From Hyalella azteca (lineage: Eukaryota > Arthropoda > Malacostraca > Amphipoda > Hyalellidae): a stretch of DNA of 64,000 bases. The position numbers and the translations under genes are program-made. Shown here piece by piece: positions 12,001-24,000 of this stretch. The notes beneath the pieces were generated by a model. That model did no database searches. It saw nothing but the letters and a program-made list of their open reading frames with translations, and had not been told where the DNA came from. The DNA is taken from positions 186,001-250,000 of the forward strand of contig NW_025934876.1 of NCBI RefSeq assembly GCF_000764305.2, in the 5' to 3' direction. How positions within the stretch are numbered: position 1 is the stretch's first letter; each line of letters starts with the position of its first letter.

Positions 12001-15000
12001 TTATCACTGACTGGTCTTTCGTGAAAGCATGCAAACATCTAATCATGCATGTCGTTCATTTGGTGCGTAATAACTAATAAAATAAATTTAATTTTATGCG
12101 TAAAGAACACTTTTCCTCGAAGTTCAACAAATATCTGTTATTACCATGAATACGGCAGATTAGAGCACGCATTCACGTCAAGAGGGCTGTTATCATCGTA
12201 CGAGAGATTATTATTCATCACTCACATGGTCGTCATGATGCCGTTTTCACCGAAACAATATTCGGCGAGCAGCGGATGTGCAATGAAGATGTAGACGAGT
12301 TTTTCCATGGCTTCATAGATGAAGATGACGCAGACTAATGTCGCATAAATCTCCTCGACGAAGCGTGTGATGTATTTAACGACCGTCACGCCCTCCACAG
12401 CCGAGATGATGATCACGAACACCGTCTGCCAAATGCTGATCCACGTCCGCATCACTAGGAATTCTTCTCCAATCGAATCTGCCAACTGTGAGAACAATAG
12501 TGTACATCTTAAGTAGTATTTTTAATCGCATTAAAATGTTTAGAAAGTAAATACGGACTAAATATTTAAATCAAATAACTGCCTCGAGGTCATGCAAAAA
12601 AAGTTAAAAAAATACAGTGCCATAACTAAGATTCTATAAAAAATAGTATTGTATGCATGACAATAATGCCTGATGAAGTCAGAGCGCCTTTTCTTAAAAT
12701 TCGTTCTAAGTTCTTTTTGCACATTTAGATTTTTTTAGCCCCTGCCTTCACCCCCGAAATCCTTACGTTTTCCTTCTATGAGGAAAAACGAATTTCCGTA
12801 GTTAAGAGATATTTGTATGACGAATCGAATGAAATGTCTGTCGATGCTGTGGCTTCTGGATGAAAGGATCGAGTCATAATATTATGCATTAAAAAAATTT
12901 GTCTGCAGTGCCATATAACTGAAAATGTTCGAAATGACCAAATCAATTTTCACCTCTCAACGGTTTTCATCCCACTTCTAAGTTGAGCAGCGGCAGTAAT
13001 TTAGAAGGTTAGTAATAGAATTACTTTGTTAGTCATTTACTTTGGTAATTTATCGTTTTCAATATATAAAGTTAACTACAATTGCCCAGTCATAACACGA
13101 ACTAAAAATTAAAGCCCACTCTGTTGTTGCTTCTCAGTACTTCTTTCTTGTGTCCTACGTAATCATTACGCATCCTTGGGTGTAGAGATGCAAAAAAAAC
13201 GTTTTTTTTTCCAGAGTGTTTTTTTTTAGTTAAAAAAAACGTTTTTTATGTGTTTTTTTTTGTTTTTTATTGTTTTTTTTCTTTCATGTATTTATTTGGG
13301 ATCAATATATCTATACCCTTAATATACATTGAAATGATGTGTTTTTAAATCTTATTTAACATATCTCATGTGTGATTTATAATTTATCAAGCCTAATACT
13401 TCTAGTTCAAAGCTTAAAAGGGTAAATAAACAAATTTTTCATTGATCAATTGTAGGTTATGCCCTATATACACCAATTTGCCCGCCCTCTCTGCTGTCAA
13501 TCTATTCCGCTTCGCTGAGTGCACGTGCGAGTGCCTGCTGAACAAGCGTTCAACAGCTGCACTTGTGGGAGGCAAGTTCAGTATCTGACTGGCGATTTTT
13601 GATAGTTCTGTGGAGCCACACAAGCCAGACCACCAAGTCGATGGTGTGGTGTGTTTCACAGCATTTCAGATGTATGGCTTATGAAATAGTTTCTGTTTTG
13701 ATCGGTAGTCTGCAATCTCTCCAAAAAGTTTGCCGCCATTAACACATGGCATGCTAGTTGCAATTTCATCTAGGACTTAGAATGCATCAACCTGTGGAGT
13801 CAAGGGTGATGTATGAGTCTCACACTCTCACTATGATGCAATATGCAAGGACGATTTAACAAGCCGCGCGGGACGCGGCGCCGCCTGGCAGCCTGCACCT
13901 GCTACGTTTATTGAAAGATGATGCAATAGGCAAGTAGCTATGATGCAATACCAATGACTTTGCTGTCATTCAATGATATTAGGAATTTTAAGATACAGCA
14001 TAGACCTGTCACCTATCATCCTGTGGCCCTCAGGTAAAGTGATTATGGATTAATTTGCATTTATTTATGTTTTTCTAAAAAAAAAACAATAAAAAACATG
14101 TTTTTTTTAGGCTGATGTTTTTTATTAAAAAAAACTTGTTTTTTATTAAAAAAAACATGAGTGTTTTTTTTACGTCGCATCTCTACTTGGGTGTCAAACT
14201 GTCAACGCGTCTGAAGAGTTTTACCTACTATATTCCCGTTAATGGATTATTCACGTTTCCATGGTGGAATACGACCTCGTTCGAGTATTGTGCTGCCAGA
14301 ATTTGAAATAGTGAGTATAATTGCTTGAAATGTAAACACGTCCCAAGCTCAGAGGCATTTCGTTCACCACTCTTTTTTCCACTGCTAATATTGCTTTTGC
14401 TTGATCAGTTAGTGGTTTTATAATGCAATTATTTTGAACTCACGTATTTTTCTTATTTGCCTACAGGACAGTTTGTATTCACATCGTCTGTTACACATAA
14501 TGACGATAAAATAAGCCAAATGCTCTAATTTTTATCTGTTTAGCGTGGGTAATAATGTACAAAAATATTATTTGTTAGCGAATATTTCTAACAGTTGTCA
14601 GTAAATATACATTTTTTCACCAGTTCGTTCAACTAATGCGATCGCATAACTCTTAGATTGTAAAGATGCGGTGAAATTAGAGACGAAGAACAACCTTATT
14701 TGTCAAAAAAAAATCGAACGTTCTCAACATCTTTCGTTTGACCAGCAGTCACACTTCGACTGAAATTGAAACGAAGTTTCCGGTGACGTTACCGAATAGA
14801 GTGCCATGTCAAAGACCATGAGAGGGCCAGTCGCCCCGATGATGAGCAGCGGCTGGCCGCCAAATAAGGAGATTATGGCCCCACCGATGCAGGTGGAGAT
14901 GAGTGTCTCACCAACGCCGATCTTCTTGTTCGTCTTGAGAGCTGTTATAAATGCGATGAAATGATATATATATACTTTCTAATTTCCTCCTAACAATCAA

Positions 15001-18000
15001 AGATAAGGACTCAAGAAAATTTTCTAAGTTTGCTAGTAAAAGTTTACAAACTGATGTATCTTGAACCATTCTATGTTCTTGAAGAATGTGAATCAGCATT
15101 TATAAGTAATTCATACAGGCACAAACTCACTATATATGCCACTGAAATCAAAGCGGTTTAGAAACTATAAAGATGATTGGCAAATTTCTAATATAAAATT
15201 AGAAGAATAAAAAGTTCCTTACTAGGTATACATGGTGATCGAAACCCACCATATAAACCTCCGAAAGTGATAGCTGGAGCAAGACTGGCGAAGAGGATAA
15301 AGATTGAAGCGGCAAGGACCTGAAGGCTTAGTCCATCTTTGAAGTCGCTGAGATAGAAGGGTAGACGCGACTTGATGTCCATGTAGACGCCGTAGAAAGG
15401 TTTGCCAACGCGCTTCATGGGGTCTCGTGGAGGATCAACTTTTTCCTTGTCCGTGTCGCACACGTCGGTTTGATGCTTCACAGGCTGATCAGACGACACT
15501 TCTGCAAAGTTAGCGAGTAAAAGAGATATCATCCATTAGTCAGAGGCCTGCAGGCTATATTTTTTAAGGTTTACCGAAATAGTTTCAATTGAATAATTAC
15601 AGTAAAAAATTGTTGCTAAATGATTATTTGAGATGATTGGTGGAGAAATACTGACGAGGCTCAGCCGCTAGGCGTTTCCTGCGAAGCGTCAGTTTCCGTT
15701 TCATCATTATTTGCGCCTTCTCCCGTATTTTGTGCAGTGGGATGAGATCCGTGTTGGTCCAATCGGCAGGGGGAAGTACGAGGGATGCGTTCAAGAATTC
15801 GTTAATGGCCGACAACAACTGGCTACGAGAGTGAGAGCGATATGCAACCTGGAAATAAATTACAATTCAATAAATTCCGATGAGTGAATGAAAAACATAC
15901 AGCCAATTTTCGATATACATTCTAAATTTTAACGTTAGCACTATCGTTTAAATATTTCCATAGCATATGTATATTTGCCGTTTATAAATGAGATGTGCAT
16001 CATTTATAAAAGATGTGCCGAGATGTCTGAGATTTGCTTCATTTGCTAGTTGAAGGCTGGACCAGTTAGTATTTAACTGTCGATGATTATCAACCGAGCT
16101 AGCTCTACCGTTCTGGGACCTCTCTCTCATTGCTGGCTTGCTTTCATATCGGTATGGCGGTATGACGCTATAAATGTGACAATTTTTATATGTGCGGTTT
16201 CAGAAAGCTATGCAAGAATGACAAACCATCGATCTCTAACTCAGCATAACGCCAGAGCAGATGTAGGAAGAGCCTACAACAACCGGAATGGGCCGAGAAA
16301 ACGATACGGTAATGGCTCAGAGCCTCAGAAAGAAGAGTTTTTGCCCCGCAAATTGACTAGCCAAAACTCACGTCGGTCGAACATTGCAAGACATTTCAGG
16401 GTAAGAATGTGGGGGGAAATTTGAGAAGACTTTCTGAATGAAAATCTTGTTTAGGTGGCCATATTTGTCATAATTTTTTTATAAGTTCAGGCAAAATTTG
16501 TGAAATACATCAATGGAAAAGAACATCTAATTCTTCATATTACGGAACAATAGCATTTTATTTTCAGCCTGAACCCTTCGTACGATAAGCGGCTACATAA
16601 GCTTTTAAGTTTGCATCATCAAGTAGAATGATTGATGCCGTTTGTACTGGATTTTCTTGATCAAGTTTCAGGACAGGAAAATAAAAAAAATCCCATCATT
16701 ATATTTTTTATCACATACCGGTAATTACCTTCTATAGCGAATTGGCTAGAACATTACCCACAAAGAAATTTCAGAAAAAAATATAATTTTAGAAATAGCT
16801 ACATGGTTTAGGGATGAACTGCAGTAAAGAGCTCATCTTTGGAAAAACTTTCCTTGATGTTCGCTGTATTTCATGAGCATTTATTCTGTTGTAAAAGTTT
16901 ATCGTATTCGGGGGCTAGGCCAATGCTTATTTTACTGCTAAATTTCCGTAAAATTTCCAACATACAGTAGCTGTTATAGTTGATGGGAAGTAGGGGGAAA
17001 TTATTTTTAGATTTCAAATAAAATCGTGAAAGTACACGCAAATTTTTTATCATGCGTTGTCCAAAGAATGAAATTGGTTCATGATATATTAATTAAAGTA
17101 AATAAGCTATTGCAGGAAGATGAAGCATCTTCGAAAACTATTTCACCATGAGAAGTTATTCGTAAGGCATTGCAACTATGATCTGAAGTAAGTGGTGTCG
17201 ATTGAACACAAGCAATTAACTCATTCATATACGTTTGCTCCATAAATTTTGACCCAGTTTCCACTATTAATTTTTTTATAAATTATTATTTGTCAGTAAT
17301 ATCGAATAAAATTAAACTCGTACAAAAATATTCCAGAATTTGCTGTGCATTTTTGAGTTGCTAACAAAATTCAGTCATGCTCTTTCTGGGTTGACCTTTC
17401 GTTCGAAACTTTAAATTTATGTCCGAATTTATTCTCCTTTCTCTAATGAGGTACATGTCGGTAACTTCTACATTTTGGAAGTAACTTCGACATATTTTGG
17501 AGTAAAAATTTACGTTTTCTCATTTCCTGCACGCGATAAACGGGTGTAAATGCTGATAAATTCAAATGTGGGTATGATATGAATGTAGTTACCTTGTGAT
17601 TGATGAGGATCGCGGCGAGAGAATACGTCATAGTTTTTAAGAAACCGGCGTCGACAAAATACCATTTTCACTGCCGTCCGTGCACTAGGTCAAGGCCAAT
17701 TCAGCACAAGTTTTGATCTGGTTTGAGCCAGAGGTGTTTGGGTAGTGTTGCTTGATGGCATGATGGACTCGCCAGAGGGGACGCCTGTCGGAGACCACCA
17801 CTGCCTTGCTTCGAATGGACTATCATGATCCTTTCCCTCAAGAAGTAGCCCATAATACTTTTTGACTGTAACATTATCAGCCGCAAGCCACCAGACAGAT
17901 CACATCCACTGAATTAGATCAATCAGCCCACAGGAAAATAGCTTGACGTAGAATGGCCCAGCATCGTCTGCCACATGAACGGTGAGCGCCGGAGCTGTAC

Positions 18001-21000
18001 GTATCTGTCCCGTGTGTCGAATCAGCCTACGGTCGAACGGCCATGCGTCGTAGAAAGATAAATTTTGGAACAGAACTTTGCTATCTGAAACTCAACCCAG
18101 ATGCTGTAAGCTAAAAGTTACGTAATTTAACGAAGCTGCGGAAGTCACTCGTCGGCGGACGATAGATTTTGGAACAGAACTATGCTTTCTGAATCTTAAC
18201 CCCGGATGTTTTGAGCTGAAAGCGACCGTCTGGTGGTGAACGGCAGGATTCATGCAGTTCCTGTTGGGCCGGGCTGGTTGGTCGCAGTCCGTTGTCAGCT
18301 AATTACAGTTCGAGTCAAAGTCAGGGTGTGAAGTGGGCGGTAGAGTATTCGATGCAACGTTCAGTGGTGGACAACCATAACTGTCTGGGCTATTCGCTTC
18401 AGAATATGTTGGCGTAAAGCTCTTAATATTTAAAGCCAGCTGATTTCATGGGCTGGTTACTGATGGATGGCTTGATCCGCGGCTGATTGGTGGTCATCCG
18501 GAAATCTGAGCACTAGGCGTTCCTTTCAAGGCTGCTTGGTGCACAATTTTGGTGAAGACGGCTGCGTACCCCGCCACAGCAAATGTACATAGCCTAACTA
18601 GCGCCGGAGCTGAACTGTGAACAGCGTCTCCAAATCTGAAACTTATTTTCTGTCGTACTCTCTCGCTCCTCGACATCCGTCATTAGGCTGCCTCGTCGGG
18701 CTTTATTTCTGACTCTAAATTTCAGCCTGTATTTCTTTGAATGTATGTTGAATATTGCTCGGCGTACAAAATATTTTTGGCTTAAAATTTAGTGTGAAGC
18801 TTTAGCCTCGCTACCCTTCACAGCAAGCGCCGCGAATGCGCTGTAACCGAACGTGTATAGTGCCAATGGTGAGCATTTCTCACCGAACGAGTAGTGCCAA
18901 TGTAAATAGACTCGGGCGTATTCAAAACCGAGGATGGTTACATTGATGTTGCTGTTATATTTACACGCCTCCTCGTTTGAGGCAGCGGGTACGGCTTAGG
19001 AATTGGCATTGAGACGTGTTTAGTCTACAAAGATAATTGCTTCGGTTAGTAATAATTAGTATTCAAAGATATTCTGCAAAGGACAACCCAAATAAGGTTG
19101 AAAAGGATGAACTTTGTTTAATAATAATTTTGAAGATAGAAAAATGAATTTGCAATAAATCTTTTGCATCTCTTGAGTCCTTAGGGTTAACAGGGACGAA
19201 CCTCACAGAAATGCTGGTCTGACATCAGCGTAGAAATCGATCGTCCCACTTCATAATAATCCATCTCGCCATGAAACGGCCCCAGCAGGACGAATATGAA
19301 GCGAACAGGCAATGGAACCTGGCGAAAAATTCGGCCAACACCACAAGAGACTTAGTAGCAACTAGCAGCAAACGGACTGATATGTTTGATTAACGGAAAT
19401 ACGCGATATAAAGTTATATGCGAAATTATCACTAAACTGAAACAAATAAACGAGGGCACAGGGTTTAGTAATGTAGGTTAGTTTTTGGCTAATTGAAACA
19501 ATTGTAAAACCAACCTCCGAAGTAATTGAAAACGGTGCTGGTTCATACAAATAGTAGTTTTGATGACAAAAGTGGTAATGTCCAAATCCGAAAAGGGAAG
19601 TAAGCAAAGCTATGATAAAAATTATATGGAAGTAGTCATTGAATCTACTCATGTTAGCATAATTGTCTTCTCAACGATACTTTTTGCGATGCATCAGACA
19701 ATCAGTGCATTTTCATCACACAAATCGCCTTTAACGTATATATGGTTTTGCGAATTCGCAAAAATTTGCAACTGATGGGCATTCTCACCTCAACAAGGTT
19801 GTCCGTCATGACGCTCTCGGCAAGCCTGACGAAGACGATGGAAGGACTCTTGAGGAAGTCGACCGCCCCAACGAGCACCGCTGTCGCTTCTGTACCTTCC
19901 TTCAGCTTCTTCATGAGGTCCGTGTTCTGCAAGGTCTCCGTGATGAGGGTACCCTCACCGGTCTCAGGCTGTTGTCAAGGATCAATTGAACCAACATTGG
20001 CCCGTATGCTAAATAGGGCACTAGCACAACGAAGTATCACTATGCACTACGAAGTGTCCTGTTGGTATGCTAAATACGTCACAGACACTAAGCACTTCGA
20101 AGTAGCTCTACAATGATTCGTGTCGCTTAGTGTCGCACTACTGATTCGTATGCAGAAAGACTTTGAAGTGCTACTTCGCTGTTAGAGTACTTTATAGTGC
20201 CGCACTACGGTATGAGTCTATTGAAGAATGGTAGTTAGGTGCTCAAATAATTAATTGTTCCCTAAGTAATTCTCATTCTTTGCAGAAGATTGATGTAAAG
20301 TGTCTAATTGTGATGGTATATAATGGTACTAGTGAAAATTGTGATGGTGAGCTGAAATTCGCAATGCGTCTGCGCACCTTTCCCATCATATATATATTCA
20401 AAGGCCACGCTTCCCAAAGACATCGAACAAAAGAGAGAAGCATGGAAAGTTCTTGCAGAAGAATTCAAAATGACTCCAGAAAAAAAAACAAAAAAGAAAA
20501 TTCAAAACATGGTATCAAAAACAAGAAAAGTATTTTCTACGTCTACGCTGTTCATCTGTTTCGCCAAGGAAAATGTCAGCCATAGGAATAACACATTGTT
20601 CACTGAAGCGGTACACTTTTTTATATTCATGGCATGCTGTTCCTGAGGTTTTTACGCGATGATGCCTTTGCTGTAAGCCAAACAGATACATAGCTGACGA
20701 AGTAAACAAGGTTAAATATACCGTAGTGTCGTCGTGAAGTGCGGTGTGTAGGACACTTCAGATTTTTGTAGTGCGCGTTATGCTTTTGGCCCTATTTAGC
20801 ATACCAACCGTAGTGTTCCATGCCGCACTATGGCTTGTAGTGCGTAGTGCTACTTCATAGTGCTAGTGCCCTATTTAGCATACCAACCGTAGTGTTCCAT
20901 GCCGCACTATGGCTTGTAGTGCGTAGTGCTACTTCATAGTGCTAGTGCCTTATTTAGCATGTCAACCGTAGTGTTCCTTGTCGCACTAGTACGGCACTAC

Positions 21001-24000
21001 GGCTTGTAGTGCGTAGTGCTACTTCGTAGTGCTAGTGCTCTATTTAGGATACGGGCCTATGTCTGGATAATGCAGTTACCTATTTGAGGTATTTTAGCAC
21101 TAACTTTAAATCCGCGTCTTATTGTAGCAATAATGTGACATGTATTCAGTCCAAAACGAAGGAGAAGGCTACAAAAGAGAAACTAATTTTAGTTCTCTGC
21201 AACGCTAATTTCAATAATTAGAAAATCTATTTAGGTGATTTGGTGGATTAATTTATTAAGTCCATGGTCCATGCTTAATTGTAGATTTGCGCAGAACCAA
21301 CACTTTCATTTGAATTTTGATGTTACAAGGTCAACATCTTACGTGGCTTCTGTTTCCACGTATGACCGTCAAGCGCGAACTAAGAGCTCTGAATCAGATT
21401 GATGGAATGAAACAAAATGTTTTGTTACTTTTTCGATGCTTCCAAAGTTCTTGTTTTTGGGAACAAAGTTTAACAGGTTCTAATTACCAGGTTTTTTGCA
21501 TTTAGATGCGTCAGATATAAGGAACAGATTTCTTTGTTTTAGTTATACAAAACATTTTTGCATGAGAAATGTTTGATGAATTATCAATATATATTATACA
21601 CAGAGGGGGGCAGTAGCGCGCTACATGTAGCGGTAGCGGCTCTACATTTAAGGCAATGTAGCGGTAGCGGTAGCGCCCGCTACATATTTAAGTAGCGATA
21701 CGAGGTTTTGCCGCTACAGCGCTACCGCTACATTTATAGATAAAGCCTTTAGATTTTACTTAAAGGGACCGGCTACCCTCCAACAAAACATTTTTGTTTA
21801 CAGACGGATCGTTTTGAAACTTGGTACACTTATGTAAAACAGAAATCTAAGACCTTTTTGTTCATGTAAATTTAAAAAAAAAATGAAAGAAAACGTGGAA
21901 TTAGTAGAAAACGGCACATAAGGGGTACTCTAAAAAAGTTTATAACTTCTGCAAATCACATGCTACAATGTCGAGACACATTCGATTTGTAACAACAATA
22001 TCTAGCGACTGTAGAACCCCGATTTTTTATTTTCCTCATCGTTTCTTTTTCGGGTTCTTCCCATTTTTTCACATTTTTACCCTTCCACCTTCCTCCCCCT
22101 CCCATACATAAGTCAAACCATGCACATATAAAAAGAAACTTCTAGAGTCGCTATGTATTGTTACATGGTATGTCTCAATGAGAGACATACATGGTATGTC
22201 TCTCATTGCCGTAGCTTGAAAACTGTTGGAGTTATGATTTTTCTAAGATGGCGTTTTTTGGATTTTTAAATTGTTCAGGGGTGCCAAATAAAGTAAAATT
22301 CATTGAAAACAGAAGAATATGCCCAAAAAGTCTTGATATTGTAGCCCAAGCTTTCCCATTGCCAATTATTTGCATTCAAGGTACCAGCACGCGTCTTTAG
22401 ATCTATTTATGTTCAATTTAACGTGAATAATAGGCTATAAATGGGACTTTTTAAATATAAATATATATATAAATATTCATTTTACATAACTTTACAACTG
22501 CATTACGCAAAAACTATTGTATGAACATCCATAGTAGTAGCTTTGGTAAACGCGTCTTGTTTGTAGCTTTCAAACGAGTGCAAACACTTTGCATTAACCT
22601 GAATAATGACATATAAATACCATTTATTTGTAAATAATGATATAAAATGATCATTTTATAAAAGGTCAAGACTGTATTACACAAAAAAGTATTGCATGTA
22701 CATCTATGGTAGTAGCTTTGTTGTACGCGTCTCGTTTGTAGCTTTCAAACGAGTGCAAACACTTTGTAATTAATGAGAGTAATGATCTATATATACAGAT
22801 TTAATTCAAATAAATCTTTGTACATATTGTTAAAAAATTTTCATATATATTTTTAAAATTGTCTTCCGCAAAAATTATAGCACGCACAGACATACGGTAA
22901 ACTGCGTTAGACGCGCCTTTTCAGCAGCTACAAAATGAGTCAAGAAAACGGTAAAGCCAAAATTTCCGATTTTTATTGTAGCCGGTCCCCTTAATAGTAT
23001 TAAATATTATTTAAAAACCAGCATGATACATACATAATATAAATTGCAGAATAAAACTGTACGAAAGATTTCGGTGTAATGTTGTCAACCTCAGCCTGTT
23101 ACTAGTGTCAACATGTTAGTTGTTACTTGTTAAGTTGTTACGGTACCACTTTCAGGTATTTTTTCATCTTTCAGTTTGCTTACAGTTATTTTTACACAGT
23201 TATTTTATGCTTCACCTTCCCTACATGGATGTCTACTTTAATCTACCAATCTCAAAAATAATCCACATATATGTACAAAAAAAGACTGATTTTTTATGTA
23301 TATGTGGATAATTTCTTAGATTGGTAGATTAAAGTTCACATCCATGTAGGGAAGGTAAAAATAACTGTAACTTTTATTTACTGTATCTAATCCTGGGGTA
23401 AACCATACTAGTTCGGTTAGGTTAATTGCAATAAAGTTGCATTGATATGTTTAAAAATGTTTTATTATTATTAAATGGTAATGAGTAAATCCCAATAGCA
23501 GAACAATAAATATTTAGAGATTTCCAATAATTTTGCCATTGTAGCGGCTAATGTAGCGCGCTACATTTTACTGTAGCGGTAGCTGTAGCGCCCGTTACAA
23601 TCCAGTGAGTGTAGCGGTAGCGGTAGCGGTAGCGCCCGCTACATTTAGAGCATGTAGCGGCAGCGGTAGCGGCGCTACATTTCCAAGTAGTGCTGCCCAG
23701 CTCTGATTATACATATATTGTTAATATCTAGCTGATATAATATATATTTATATTATCTTGAAGTTAGATGAAGCATAACAATCGGAGGCGATAAAAATCT
23801 TGTCAACTCCAATTGTTTATTCATCATCGGTACATACCGCATAAGAGCATACATGCTTTAATTTTTTGAAGACGCGTAAATTATTGAAAGTATTTTTGAG
23901 TAAATTGATTACAGTCGGTCTTTAAACATTAAATTGTGTAGAAGCGGAAAGCAGAGACATGACAAATTTCTTCAAACTCGCGTTTGTAACAGATTATCGA

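Larger units (their letters stand above)
19999..21057. mobile_element. TIR DNA transposon, non-autonomous, next to exon 5
   Basis: The left end reads GGCCCGTATGCTAAATAGGG and the right end is its reverse complement with few changes (TATTTAGGATACGGGCC at 21041-21057). The inverted similarity continues about 60 bp through CACTAGCAC-ACGAAGTA-CACTA-GCACTAC. No clear target duplication was found. The core has a short protein remnant (20419-20540). The right arm is expanded as a 79-bp tandem repeat. The left end is 30 bp from the exon 5 acceptor. Confidence 0.8.
21601..23705. mobile_element. hAT-like non-autonomous element with GTAGCG-rich ends (8-bp TSD)
   Basis: The left end is CAGAGGGGGGCAGTAGCGCG and the right end is CTGCCCAGCTCTG, giving TIRs of the form CAGAG-TGGGCAG-AGCGCTAC. 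The target duplication ATTATACA is exact at 21593-21600 and 23706-23713. Subterminal DNA (21612-21742 and 23540-23700) is built from GTAGCG words in both orientations, such as TGTAGCGGTAGCGG and its complement. A TTAA-target element (21764-22990) is nested inside. The hAT framework without it is about 870 bp with no coding capacity. Related copies are at 39346 and 48015. Confidence 0.92.

Noticed and set aside
12049..12294. Plus-strand coding region
   Set aside because: Partly the antisense shadow of exchanger exon 10.
16083..16424. A 113-codon gene
   Set aside because: Composition is unlike a folded protein and nothing supports transcription; kept only as a note in the intron entry.
17592..17631. 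Extra exchanger exon (a short frame MTYSLAAILINHK followed by GTAACT)
   Set aside because: Exons 6 and 7 already join in phase with conserved sequence on both sides, so there is no room for it.
19203..19206. Exon 6 donor at TTTCT|GTGAGG
   Set aside because: It gives a frameshift into exon 7, while GAG|GTTCGT restores the family sequence.
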